NCBI RefSeq assembly: GCF_021278025.1
Contig: NZ_JAIBHJ010000005.1
Location: 124,001 to 188,000, forward strand
Length of the DNA: 64,000 nt
Direction: 5' to 3'
Origin: Motilimonas sp. E26
GTDB lineage: Bacteria; Pseudomonadota; Gammaproteobacteria; Enterobacterales; CBDFNC01
Both the position numbers and the translations under genes were made by a program. The notes under the pieces were generated by a model. It did no database searches. It was not told the origin of the DNA and saw nothing but the letters and a program-made list of their open reading frames with translations. Positions 19,430 to 28,600 of this stretch are shown here, piece after piece. The stretch's first letter is position 1. Each line of letters opens with the position of its first letter.

Positions 19430-22400
19430 ATGGCTGGTAAACCAACATCCTCGTTTCTGGAAATGAGCAAAGGCGCAGACCCTTTATTTATCCAGGCCGA
19501 ACATTTAGCGAAAGACTTCTCCCTGTTTCCTGACGACAGCTTGCCTTCTGTTGTAGCCCAACTAGACGGGCTTATTGCTGACGATAAAATTCAGTCGAAT
19601 CTAAAAGCCATCAAAAAATTGGATGTTGATGCCTACATTGCCCGTACAGTGCAGCCAGCTGAAGACAACAAGCGCCCAAGTGCGAAAGATGTTATCTCTG
19701 GCTTCAACGGTAAAATCATCAGTGAAACCAGCAAGGGCCCATTTTACTGTGCTGAAATGGACTTAGACTTTGGTGGTTACACACGCCGCGTCGGTTTAAT
19801 TGCACAAGAGCGTAGCACTAATAACGGCGCTTGGATGCCAGAGCATCACAAAGCTGCTAGCAAAGCCATTCGTAAATACTCAGAAATGGCACTGCCCATT
19901 GTTTACTTAATTGACACACCGGGAGCCGATGCTGGCGAAGCCGCGAATGCTGGCAATCAAGCCCACAGCATTTCGCAAATGATTGCAGAAAGTGCCAATG
20001 TCGATGTACCAACTGTGGGTATTATTATCGGTGTTGGTTACTCAGGTGGCGCAATCCCACTGGCAACAGCTAACATTCTATTATCGGTTCGCGATGGTAT
20101 CTTCAATACTATTCAACCAAAAGGCTTACAAAGCATTGCGCGTAAATACAACCTATCTTGGCAAGAGTGTGCCAAATTCGTTGGTGTGTCTCCGGAAGAG
20201 CTTTACACCAATGGTTGTATTGATGGCATCATCGACTTCTCACCGGTTGATGAAGATGAACGTCAGCGTAACTTGCAAAAAGCCATTGTTTCATCAATCA
20301 ACTCGATTGAAAGTGCTTCCATTGAGTTTGTTCGCAAATACCCTGATATTCTCGAACATTACCACCGCAGTTTAACGCGTTACTTAAACCCGTCGAAGCA
20401 CCTACAAGCAGTTGAAGATGCATCTTCATTCCATTTAGCGAAAAACCCAACGGTACATAACAATGCCTTTGGTTTAGCTTACCGCTACATGCGTTACCTT
20501 ACTTTACGCTCGCGTATTCATTCGATCCCTGAAGATCAATATGGCCGTTTATCTAAACTAGAAGTGCCAGAAGGGGATTTAAAAGCGCGAATTAAAGAAG
20601 ACCAAAAACGCGTTTTCGCATCTTGGTTAGACGCGCCAGATAACATTAAATACGATGACCAACTTAGCAAAGACTGGAAAAATTTCATCGCTAAGCGCGA
20701 AGAGATTGGCACAGAGCGTAACGTACTAACTAAGCTAATCCTTGGTGAACCAAAAGAAAACTTTGAAAAAGCCAAACAAGCCTTACTGTTTAACTTAAGC
20801 TTGTCGCTGTACAACCGTTGGAAATCAAGTGCAACAAATAACTTCCGTGCGCTAATTCGCTATTTGCAAGATGATAAAGCGAACCCTATCACCAAAGGCT
20901 GGCCTGATCTTAATGAGCTGACTGTCGTTGATGTTATTGTGCATAAAGAGTTACGTGAAGACTTCATCCAAGAATGTCGCAACATTTTGATCTTCAACCA
21001 ACTTTACGATATCACCATCGGTAACTTAGCCAGCATTGCGAAAGAAGCGATGGATAACCAAGCGCTATCGCGTACCGCTGTATCTAAACTAATGAACGAA
21101 TCATTAGAAGCTGCGCTAGAAAAAGTGGGTAAAGGCGATCCGGTTGAACAAAAAGCCGCATTTAATCACTGGTTGAAGTTCTTCCTTGCGCAGTCACACC
21201 GTGGCGATCTATTGTCAAAAGTAGAGCAGTGGAAAAGCATTGGTTTCCCACAGCTAAACGACAGTTTATTTGTAATTCTCACTTACTTCTTCGAACGTCT
21301 ATTGCCTGAGTACTATCAGACTGAAACAGACAAAGCGAGTTACAAAGGTGCTATTAACCCAATGCGTATCGGTCGTCGTAAAGACTTCTGGAACCGCTTA
21401 ACCATGGGTTACCAAGACTTGTTAATTCAAGGCCTGTTGCGCGATGAAAAACGTAAAAATAACAAAAACTACGATCAAATCATCGCCAAGTTCTTTACCA
21501 ACTTTAAAGAGATTAACGGCAACCAAATCACAGCAAACATGTTGGATTTCCCAGGTTTTCGTCTATCGGTAGAAGATGCTCTCGATAAAGGCATTAAGCC
21601 TTGTGGTTTAGTGACCGGTTTTGCAGACTTCCAACTAAGCGAAGGCAAAAACCAGCGCGTTGGTATCGCCGTATCAAACACCGCCTTCCAAGCCGGCGCC
21701 TTTGACATGGCAAGTGCCGAGAAATTCTGTGCTCTACTTGTAGAATGTGCTAAGCAACACCTGCCAGTCATTGCATTTATCAGTTCAGGCGGGATGCAAA
21801 CCAAAGAAGGTGCGGCCGCACTATTCTCAATGGCAGTCGTAAACGATCGTATCACGCGTTTTGTGCGCGATAACGAGTTACCTATCGTCATGTTTGGTTA
21901 TGGTGACTGTACTGGTGGAGCACAAGCTAGCTTTGTAACTCATCCATTAGCACAAACTTACTACTTGTCTGGCACTAACATGCCATTTGCTGGTCAAATG
22001 GTAGTGCCAGCGTACTTGCCATCAACGGCAACCCTATCGAACTACTTGTCTGTGACACCAGGCTCAATGGCTGGCTTGGTTAAAAACCCATTCTCAGACG
22101 ATTTGGACCATAAACTACGTGATATTGACGTGGCCATGCCAATGCCGACCAATACCATAGAAGAAGTGGTCAACCGTGCTCTTTCTGGCTTTGTACCACA
22201 ACCGGATGCTGAGCTTAATGAAGTGAAGCAAATCGATCCTGTTGAGTTAATGAAACCAGTCAAACGCACCTTGATCCATGCTCGTGGCTGTACCGCAGTA
22301 AAACTAATTCGCAAAGCACAAGAAAACAACATTGATGTGGTCTTAGTTGCTTCAGATCCAGACATGACCTCTGTACCAGCTGATATGCTACGCCCGAACG

Positions 22401-23995
22401 ACCGCTTAGTTTGTTTAGGGGGTAACACGTCTGATGAAAGTTACTTAAACGGTTACTCGGTATTGCGTGTGGCAGAGCATGAACAAGTTGACTCATTGCA
22501 CCCTGGTATCGGCTTCCTATCTGAGAGTCCACAATTTGCCAGCATGTGTGTGAATCACGGCATCAACTTTATTGGTCCAAGTACACAAAGCATGTCAACC
22601 ATGGGTAACAAGTCAAACGCAATTAAAACCGCGCAAGACAATAATGTACCTGTGGTGCCAGGCTCACACGGTATTCTAAGTAGCGCCGAGCAAGCTGAAG
22701 ACATCGCTGAGAAAATTGGTTACCCAGTACTATTAAAAGCCGTTAATGGCGGTGGTGGTAAAGGTATCCAAGTCGTGACTCAAGCAGAAGATATGTACGA
22801 GCTATACCATCAAATTACCGCAGAAGCACGTGCGGCATTTGGTAACGGCGACTTGTACCTAGAGAAATACGTGACTTCACTACGCCACATCGAAGTCCAG
22901 TTACTGCGCGATAAATTTGGTAACACCCGTGTTCTCGGCTTGCGTGATTGTTCGGTACAACGCAACAACCAGAAAGTGGTGGAAGAGTCAGCCTCAACCA
23001 TGCTGCCAAAAGATCTGGAAGATCGCGTCTACAAATACACCGCTGCGATTGCAGATGCGGTAAATTACTTTGGCGCGGGCACCGTTGAGTTTATCTACGA
23101 CTTAGACGCAAACGATGTCTACTTCATGGAAATGAATACTCGTCTACAGGTAGAGCACCCTGTCACTGAAGCGACTTCAGGTGTTGATATTGTATCCGCC
23201 CAATACCAAATCGCATCGGGCGAAAGCATTGAAGACATGAAACCAGTACCAAATGGTTATGCTATCGAAGTACGTGTTACCGCAGAAAAAGCGGCAATGG
23301 ACTCAAACGGTATCATGCAACTAGTGCCTAACCCAGGCCTAGTGACTGAATGCGTATTACCTGAGCGCGATGATGTTGAAATCATGGCAATGATCGCAGA
23401 AGGCAAAGAAGTATCGCCTTATTACGACAGCTTGATCGCACAAATTATCATCAAGGGTAAAGATCGCGAAGACACGGTTGAGAAGCTATACGCTTATCTT
23501 GATTCAGTGGTGATCAAAGGGATTGCAACAAACATCCCACTACTTAAACGCATCTTGAAAGATGAAACCTTCCGTCAAGGCGTTTACGATACCAACTACT
23601 TACCTAAGTTAATGGCTGAGCTAGATCAAGATGCCTTAATCGCTGAAATGGAAGCGGCGGCAATTGTTGCTGGTGCTTCAACCGCCGATTCAATTAAGGT
23701 AGAAGGCTCAGACGAGCTGAAAGTAATAGCACAAAGTGCGGGTATCTTCTATACCGCTTCATCACCAAGCGAGCCTGATTTTGTTAAAGAGGGTGATCTC
23801 GTGAGTGTGAATCAAACCCTAGGTTTGATGGAAGCGATGAAGATGTTCTCGAAAGTCACTTTGGCTGGCTTTAACCGTAAAGATGCAGTGATTTATCCTG
23901 CTGATCAAAAATACCGCATAGAGCGTATTATGAACACCAGTGGTCAGCAAGTATCGACGGGTGATCTACTGTATATCGTCAAGCCAGTTAAGTAA
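19430..23995 (+). CDS. single-chain acetyl-CoA-carboxylase-like biotin enzyme
   Basis: A 1521-residue biotin-dependent carboxylase with all parts on one chain. Order: an AccA-like carboxyltransferase half (about residues 85-300, with IDTPGADAGEAAN and GVGYSGGAIPLA), a linker of about 400 residues, an AccD-like half (about 705-900, with ISSGGMQTKEGAA and GDCTGGAQASF but no zinc-finger cysteines), biotin carboxylase (about 942-1390, GGGGKGI near 1106 and MEMNTRLQVEHP near 1232), and a biotin carrier end with EAMKMF (Lys near 1469). A similar large protein is known in Shewanella beside a LysR gene. The carboxylated substrate is unproven; acetyl-CoA is only the family default. The start has AAGGA 6 bases upstream. 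Confidence 0.92.
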   Translation: MAGKPTSSFLEMSKGADPLFIQAEHLAKDFSLFPDDSLPSVVAQLDGLIADDKIQSNLKAIKKLDVDAYIARTVQPAEDNKRPSAKDVISGFNGKIISETSKGPFYCAEMDLDFGGYTRRVGLIAQERSTNNGAWMPEHHKAASKAIRKYSEMALPIVYLIDTPGADAGEAANAGNQAHSISQMIAESANVDVPTVGIIIGVGYSGGAIPLATANILLSVRDGIFNTIQPKGLQSIARKYNLSWQECAKFVGVSPEELYTNGCIDGIIDFSPVDEDERQRNLQKAIVSSINSIESASIEFVRKYPDILEHYHRSLTRYLNPSKHLQAVEDASSFHLAKNPTVHNNAFGLAYRYMRYLTLRSRIHSIPEDQYGRLSKLEVPEGDLKARIKEDQKRVFASWLDAPDNIKYDDQLSKDWKNFIAKREEIGTERNVLTKLILGEPKENFEKAKQALLFNLSLSLYNRWKSSATNNFRALIRYLQDDKANPITKGWPDLNELTVVDVIVHKELREDFIQECRNILIFNQLYDITIGNLASIAKEAMDNQALSRTAVSKLMNESLEAALEKVGKGDPVEQKAAFNHWLKFFLAQSHRGDLLSKVEQWKSIGFPQLNDSLFVILTYFFERLLPEYYQTETDKASYKGAINPMRIGRRKDFWNRLTMGYQDLLIQGLLRDEKRKNNKNYDQIIAKFFTNFKEINGNQITANMLDFPGFRLSVEDALDKGIKPCGLVTGFADFQLSEGKNQRVGIAVSNTAFQAGAFDMASAEKFCALLVECAKQHLPVIAFISSGGMQTKEGAAALFSMAVVNDRITRFVRDNELPIVMFGYGDCTGGAQASFVTHPLAQTYYLSGTNMPFAGQMVVPAYLPSTATLSNYLSVTPGSMAGLVKNPFSDDLDHKLRDIDVAMPMPTNTIEEVVNRALSGFVPQPDAELNEVKQIDPVELMKPVKRTLIHARGCTAVKLIRKAQENNIDVVLVASDPDMTSVPADMLRPNDRLVCLGGNTSDESYLNGYSVLRVAEHEQVDSLHPGIGFLSESPQFASMCVNHGINFIGPSTQSMSTMGNKSNAIKTAQDNNVPVVPGSHGILSSAEQAEDIAEKIGYPVLLKAVNGGGGKGIQVVTQAEDMYELYHQITAEARAAFGNGDLYLEKYVTSLRHIEVQLLRDKFGNTRVLGLRDCSVQRNNQKVVEESASTMLPKDLEDRVYKYTAAIADAVNYFGAGTVEFIYDLDANDVYFMEMNTRLQVEHPVTEATSGVDIVSAQYQIASGESIEDMKPVPNGYAIEVRVTAEKAAMDSNGIMQLVPNPGLVTECVLPERDDVEIMAMIAEGKEVSPYYDSLIAQIIIKGKDREDTVEKLYAYLDSVVIKGIATNIPLLKRILKDETFRQGVYDTNYLPKLMAELDQDALIAEMEAAAIVAGASTADSIKVEGSDELKVIAQSAGIFYTASSPSEPDFVKEGDLVSVNQTLGLMEAMKMFSKVTLAGFNRKDAVIYPADQKYRIERIMNTSGQQVSTGDLLYIVKPVK

Positions 23996-24014
23996 TTAAC
24001 TCGGTATCGAAAAT

Positions 24015-24043
24015 AAAAAGCACAGCTTCGGCTGTGCTTTTTT
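24015..24043. terminator. bidirectional rho-independent terminator
   Basis: AAAAAGCACAGC (24015-24026) and GCTGTGCTTTTT (24031-24042) form a 12-bp stem around a TTCG tetraloop. T-runs follow on both strands, so it should stop both the carboxylase-like gene and the convergent HD-domain gene. Confidence 0.93.
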
Positions 24044-24077
24044 ATGTTTACTGATGAATGCGCTCAGGTCAAAGCGA

Positions 24078-24659
24078 TTACTTAAGCAGCCCATCGTCTA
24101 TGGCACCTTGCAATTTCTCCTCAAGCACTTGCCATAAGGGTTCACTGCCTTTGGCAATGCGACTATTGACTTTAAACACTTGTTCCTTGGTTACCTTGTT
24201 GTCTCTCCAGCTATGACCCTCGCCGTGTAAGTTATGTAATAGCGGCGGCACGCGATCGATGGCTTTGGCAAACTTTGCATCATTACTTTCACCAGCCTCA
24301 AATTCACGCCAGAGTTCGATATATTGTTCACCTTGGCCTTCAGGCAGTAACGCCATCATGCGCCTTATACCCGCTAGCTCTAAGGCTTTATTTTCAGGTG
24401 TTTCACTGGCATAAATAATAGTATCGCCAGCATCAATTTCACCTAAATCATGGATTAGCAGCATTTTAATCACGCGGTCTATATTCACAGGCTCATTAGC
24501 ATATTGTTGTAGCATCAGAGCCGATAAACACACATGCCAGCTATGCTCGGCCGAGTTTTCATATCGCGTCAGTCCTACAGGCTTGGTTTTACGATGCACA
24601 TTTTTGAGCTTCTCAATTTCCATTATAAAACTTAATACTTGTTCAATTTGCTGAATCAT
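24078..24659 (-). CDS. HD-domain phosphohydrolase (HDDC2/YfbR-like)
   Basis: 193-residue cytoplasmic protein of the HD superfamily, probably a metal-dependent nucleotidase. The metal motif is complete: histidines in ENSAEHSWHV (about residues 39-42) and the HD pair in LLIHDLGEIDAGDT (His70, Asp71), with a later AIDRVPPLLHN (Asp near 133). It is most like the HDDC2/5-prime-deoxynucleotidase group. It is monocistronic and convergent with the carboxylase-like gene. Substrate specificity cannot be told from the sequence. Confidence 0.85.
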   Translation of the reverse strand: MIQQIEQVLSFIMEIEKLKNVHRKTKPVGLTRYENSAEHSWHVCLSALMLQQYANEPVNIDRVIKMLLIHDLGEIDAGDTIIYASETPENKALELAGIRRMMALLPEGQGEQYIELWREFEAGESNDAKFAKAIDRVPPLLHNLHGEGHSWRDNKVTKEQVFKVNSRIAKGSEPLWQVLEEKLQGAIDDGLLK

Positions 24660-24793
24660 CTACACCCCTGAATATATTTTAACCACCCGAACACAGCCGC
24701 TAAACAGTAGCATCGCCATGATAACATATGGAAAAATCGCATAACTCTAGATAAATAAAAGGGAATTTATCTCGTTTAATAAAATTATATTTG

Positions 24794-24821
24794 TTTACTT
24801 TAGGTTTAACTGTGCTATTGT
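24794..24821 (+). promoter_or_regulatory. probable cold-shock gene promoter with long leader
   Basis: TTTACT (24794-24799) and TATTGT (24816-24821) are 16 bases apart, and TGC just before the second gives an extended minus-10. A start near 24828 would leave a leader of about 190 bases before the csp ATG, the long structured 5-prime UTR typical of cold-induced csp genes. Otherwise 24660-25017 holds no gene that I can see. Confidence 0.6.
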
Positions 24822-25017
24822 CGCACTCGGCCTGTCAGACAGTCCTTTGTTTATATGTAACATCGTAATTTTATGCTTTAGAAACCTTCGCTCCATCTGT
24901 ATTACAGTTAGTGTCATGAAGTCTTTCCTTTCATACTTTTCGCAACACATAAATAATTATTCTCTGGCTACTACAACGCATTTTATGCAAATTATTTTTT
25001 AAAAGTTAGGAGACATC

Positions 25018-25227
25018 ATGTCTAACACTACTGGTATCGTTAAATGGTTCAACGAAGATAAAGGTTTCGGATTTATCACTCAAGATAACGGCGGCGCTGA
25101 CGTATTCGTACATTTTCGCGCAATCGCTTCTGAAGGTTTCAAAACTTTAGCTGAAGGTCAAAAAGTTTCTTTTGACCTAGAGCAAGGTCAAAAAGGCCCT
25201 CAAGCTGCTAACGTAATTGGTCTTTAA
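25018..25227 (+). CDS. cold-shock protein, CspA family
   Basis: 69-residue single cold-shock domain that binds RNA and single-stranded DNA and melts secondary structure. RNP1 is KGFGFI and RNP2 is VFVHF, preceded by [20 protein letters not shown]-like text. The closing [14 protein letters not shown] is typical of Shewanella and relatives. The ribosome site TTAGGAG is well placed. It has a long leader and its own terminator, so it is monocistronic. Confidence 0.96.
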   Translation: MSNTTGIVKWFNEDKGFGFITQDNGGADVFVHFRAIASEGFKTLAEGQKVSFDLEQGQKGPQAANVIGL

Positions 25228-25247
25228 TTAGAACTTTACTTAGTAAA

Positions 25248-25274
25248 AATGCTGGTTTCGGCCAGCATTATTTT
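25248..25274 (+). terminator. rho-independent terminator after csp
   Basis: AATGCTGG (25248-25255) pairs with CCAGCATT (25262-25269) around a TTTCGG loop, followed by ATTTT. It is 20 bases after the csp stop. Confidence 0.85.
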
Positions 25275-25406
25275 ACCCAACACTTTTTATTGCTTTCATT
25301 TATACCTCCGAACACTTCTTACCTTCGTCCTCCGTTGTATCTAAGTCTTCCGTCGATAAACGCTCAATAATCCCCTACACGCTACACATTTATTTTGGAT
25401 AACACT

Positions 25407-25505
25407 ATGGCTAGAACTACTGGCAGAAAACGTTTTTGGTTTTATCAATCGCACAGCGATGCAACAAAATCGCAATCTAACACGCCCACGAAACAAACTG
25501 CATAA
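25407..25505 (+). pseudogene. probable decayed cold-shock gene fragment
   Basis: A 32-codon open frame begins MARTTGRKRFWF. Its first codons match a csp start (M-x-x-TTG), and the following bases line up with the KGFGFI region of the intact csp upstream if a deletion of about 12 codons and one extra T are allowed; the shifted reading then gives K-RFGFI. It lies about 180 bases after csp. A weak hairpin (GTGGCATTA / TAGTGCCAC, about 25514-25540) follows. I infer a degenerate second csp copy. It could instead be a small basic peptide gene. Apart from this and the csp terminator, 25228-25640 shows no gene. Confidence 0.45.
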
Positions 25506-25640
25506 TTAGCAATGGGTGGCATTAACAACAACTAGTGCCACTTATATTCCTATATCTCTCGTTTAAAATTCCAACACCATTAGCCCTAGGCTGACTAGAC
25601 TTGTAACAACGCTGTTTTTTTTGTTGTGCAAGGATGCTTA

Positions 25641-28600
25641 ATGAAGCCGACTCTCAATTCCGCTGACGCTCAATTAAAAACGCCACTTTGGCCGCTGGTT
25701 CAATACCAGATCCTGCACTTACTACCACTGTTTGCCGCTTTCATTGCTTTGCTGTTTTTTCTGCCTTATCTCCCTGTAGGAAAAAACCTCAACGAGCTCA
25801 TTGCACAATCTAATATTATCGGCTTAAGTTTCGCGATAGTTGCCACCCTTTACTTAGTGTTTGTGTTTCCGATTAGCTTATTACGCGCTTCAATCTCGAT
25901 TGCGTCCTTGCTCGGCTACTTACTGATCAGTCATTGCTTACTCTGGTTAATCTTAAGCAGCCAAGTAGCAGCTGAAAGCTTATTTGATATTCTTGGTAAC
26001 CCCATTTATCAGTGGCCGTGGGAAACCGAGTTAATGATGCGGTTTTTTGCTTGGCTTTGGCTTATTCAGCTAAGTTGGTTATTGGCCACATTAAACAACC
26101 CATTAAAATGGCTTTGGCTGGCCCTTTGTCCTTTTATTTACAGCTTTAGTTACTTAGTTATTATTACCTTTGCCGCTACCGACAACATTACCGAACTATT
26201 ACAATCACCTTTTGGCCTGATTGGTATCACCGCGGCACTATTTATACTCTTTTTCACTGCAGATTTACTTAGCCATCCTAATCGCTTAGGCCGACGCATC
26301 TTGGTTTATTTTATTGCTTGGTTATTTAGCTTTGGTTTAATCTGGCTCAGCACCGCAAGTCAAGTAGAAAAGTACGGCAGTCAATACTCCGCTTTAAGCT
26401 TTATGCTGGGCTTTGATCGCCAACAACAGGTTTCAATGGCACTTATTACCCTATTATCATTGCTTCCTTACATAGTGCTAATGATGGGTCTGATACAATT
26501 GCGCAAACTCAGTGTGCAAAGTATCTCACTCACACCTAAATCCTCTGCATCAGCGTCATCACACTCGTTACACATTAGTGCATGGCCATTAACTTTATAC
26601 GCCATTCTAATCACTTACGGCACCTTATACCCTTTTAGCCAGTGGCAGAGCATCCCCTTACCAAACTTGTTGTCAGTGCTTAGCAGCCAACCAGCAGGGC
26701 TAAGCAGTACCGATATTTTAGTAAACAGCATCATCTATTTACCTTTTGGTTTTATGCTGCATCAACACTTTTATGGCGCCGTGATTAAGCGCCATTTATG
26801 GGTGCTGCTCTGGGCATTTTTGCTCAGCTATAGCTTGGAATATTTACAATATTTTTTACCTGAACGAAATACTTCCCAGCTGGATTTATTACTCAACACC
26901 TTAGGTGGCGGGCTAGGCAGTTTAATCGCCGCTCGCTACCATCCAGACAGCAACTACTTAGAAAAAATAAACCGCCTGTATCAGCATTATATAGTTGATA
27001 GACCGAGTAGTTTGTTAGGTATGCTAAGTCTAGTTTGTATACTCATTGGCTACTTTAGCCCACTGCAACCAAACCTCAGCCCGTTCGGTGTATGGCAAAG
27101 TATTAAGCCCTTGTTCGCGCCTCACTTATACGACTTTAGCGCTTTCAAACTGGTGAGTTTTTTCCTACAACACCTGATTATGGGGTTATTACTACGGGCT
27201 ATTTTATTAGCGCCAAAACGCTGGTTAGCTTGGTTTACCCCCTTAGCCCTAACCTTATTGCACCCCTTTATCTTGTATCACTGGTTGAGTTTGGATTTAG
27301 TACTCGGCAGCATCAGTGCCAGCCTCATTCTGCTGTTTGCTTGCCAACAACAGCAAACCAGTCAACGGCAATATTCCGTCATAGCAGGGATAGTATTAGC
27401 TTGGTTACTCATCAAGGCGCTAATGCCCAGTACAGGTGAGATACAAGAATTTAACTGGGTACCTTTCTTTTATCAATTACAAAACTTAGCCTTTGCCACC
27501 ACTATGTTCAACGTGGTGTGGCCAGTATTTGCATTGGCTTTTTGTGCCATGCAACGCCATGCAAATTGGTTTGTTAAGCGAGAACTGATTTGTGCCATTG
27601 CGATAGCGTTACTTTTTATTGCCTTAGAGGCTCTGCAAGTCGGTCAGCCGGGTCGCTATCCCGATATTACCGATGCGATTATCGCCACTATAAGCTGGAT
27701 CTTTATTGTTCATTTTTGGCGCAATCGTTATGTTGCCTTAACTCAAAACCAACAGGAAGCTCACGTTCCTTATTGGCCCATCGCCGTATTTTCTTTGTGC
27801 TTACTGTTAGTTGGCGCCATGTTAAGCATTCATCAATTCAGCCAAATAACAACGCCAGCTCAAGCCGCACCCAATAGCTATCAATTTGACGTTAACAAAT
27901 TTAATTCACTGCGCCCTAGACTACCTTCACCTAATGTTGAAGAAATAGTGGCGTTGAAAAATGATGGCCAATACTTACGCTCCCTAGCAAGGCTTAGCCA
28001 GCGAGGTAAGTTAGAAAGCCAAGTACAGCTCGCTTATTTCACCCCAGAATCAGTGGATTTAGCGCAGCTGCATCAAAGCTTAATGGCACTTAAATTTAGT
28101 GGCCGCGGCAATGTACAAGTAAAACCCCTCGCCCTTGCTTATGACTGGCTTTATACCCGTTGGAGTCAGCAACAACTAATTGAGTTAAGGGCTAAGTTAC
28201 TGGAAGGTTGTCAATTTACCCAAAATTATATTGTCACCGAACAACTCTCTCCCTATAACGTATATTTGTATAACAGCCCATTGCAAGCCCTTATGGCCTG
28301 CGCTATTGCTGGCTATCAAGAATCACCAGAGTTTGATGCGGTGATGAATTTTACGGCTTACACTTGGCTAGAGCAGGTATTGCCAGTTTGGCGTCAGGTT
28401 ATGGGGCAACATGGCGGCTGGCATGAAGGTGCCGAATATGTCGGAATAGGCATTGGCCAAGCCATCTATCAATTACCTGCAATGTGGCGCAAAGCAACTG
28501 GTGACAATTTTTTCAACGACCCCAGCATCCGAGGCTTTGCCGATTTTCTACTGTATCGTATTCGGCCAGATGATAGTCAGATTCGCTGGGGTGATGGCCG

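Noticed and set aside
21475-22532. Several minus-strand frames opposite the carboxylase-like gene
   Set aside because: The plus-strand protein is continuous with known domains there; the antisense frames have no motifs.
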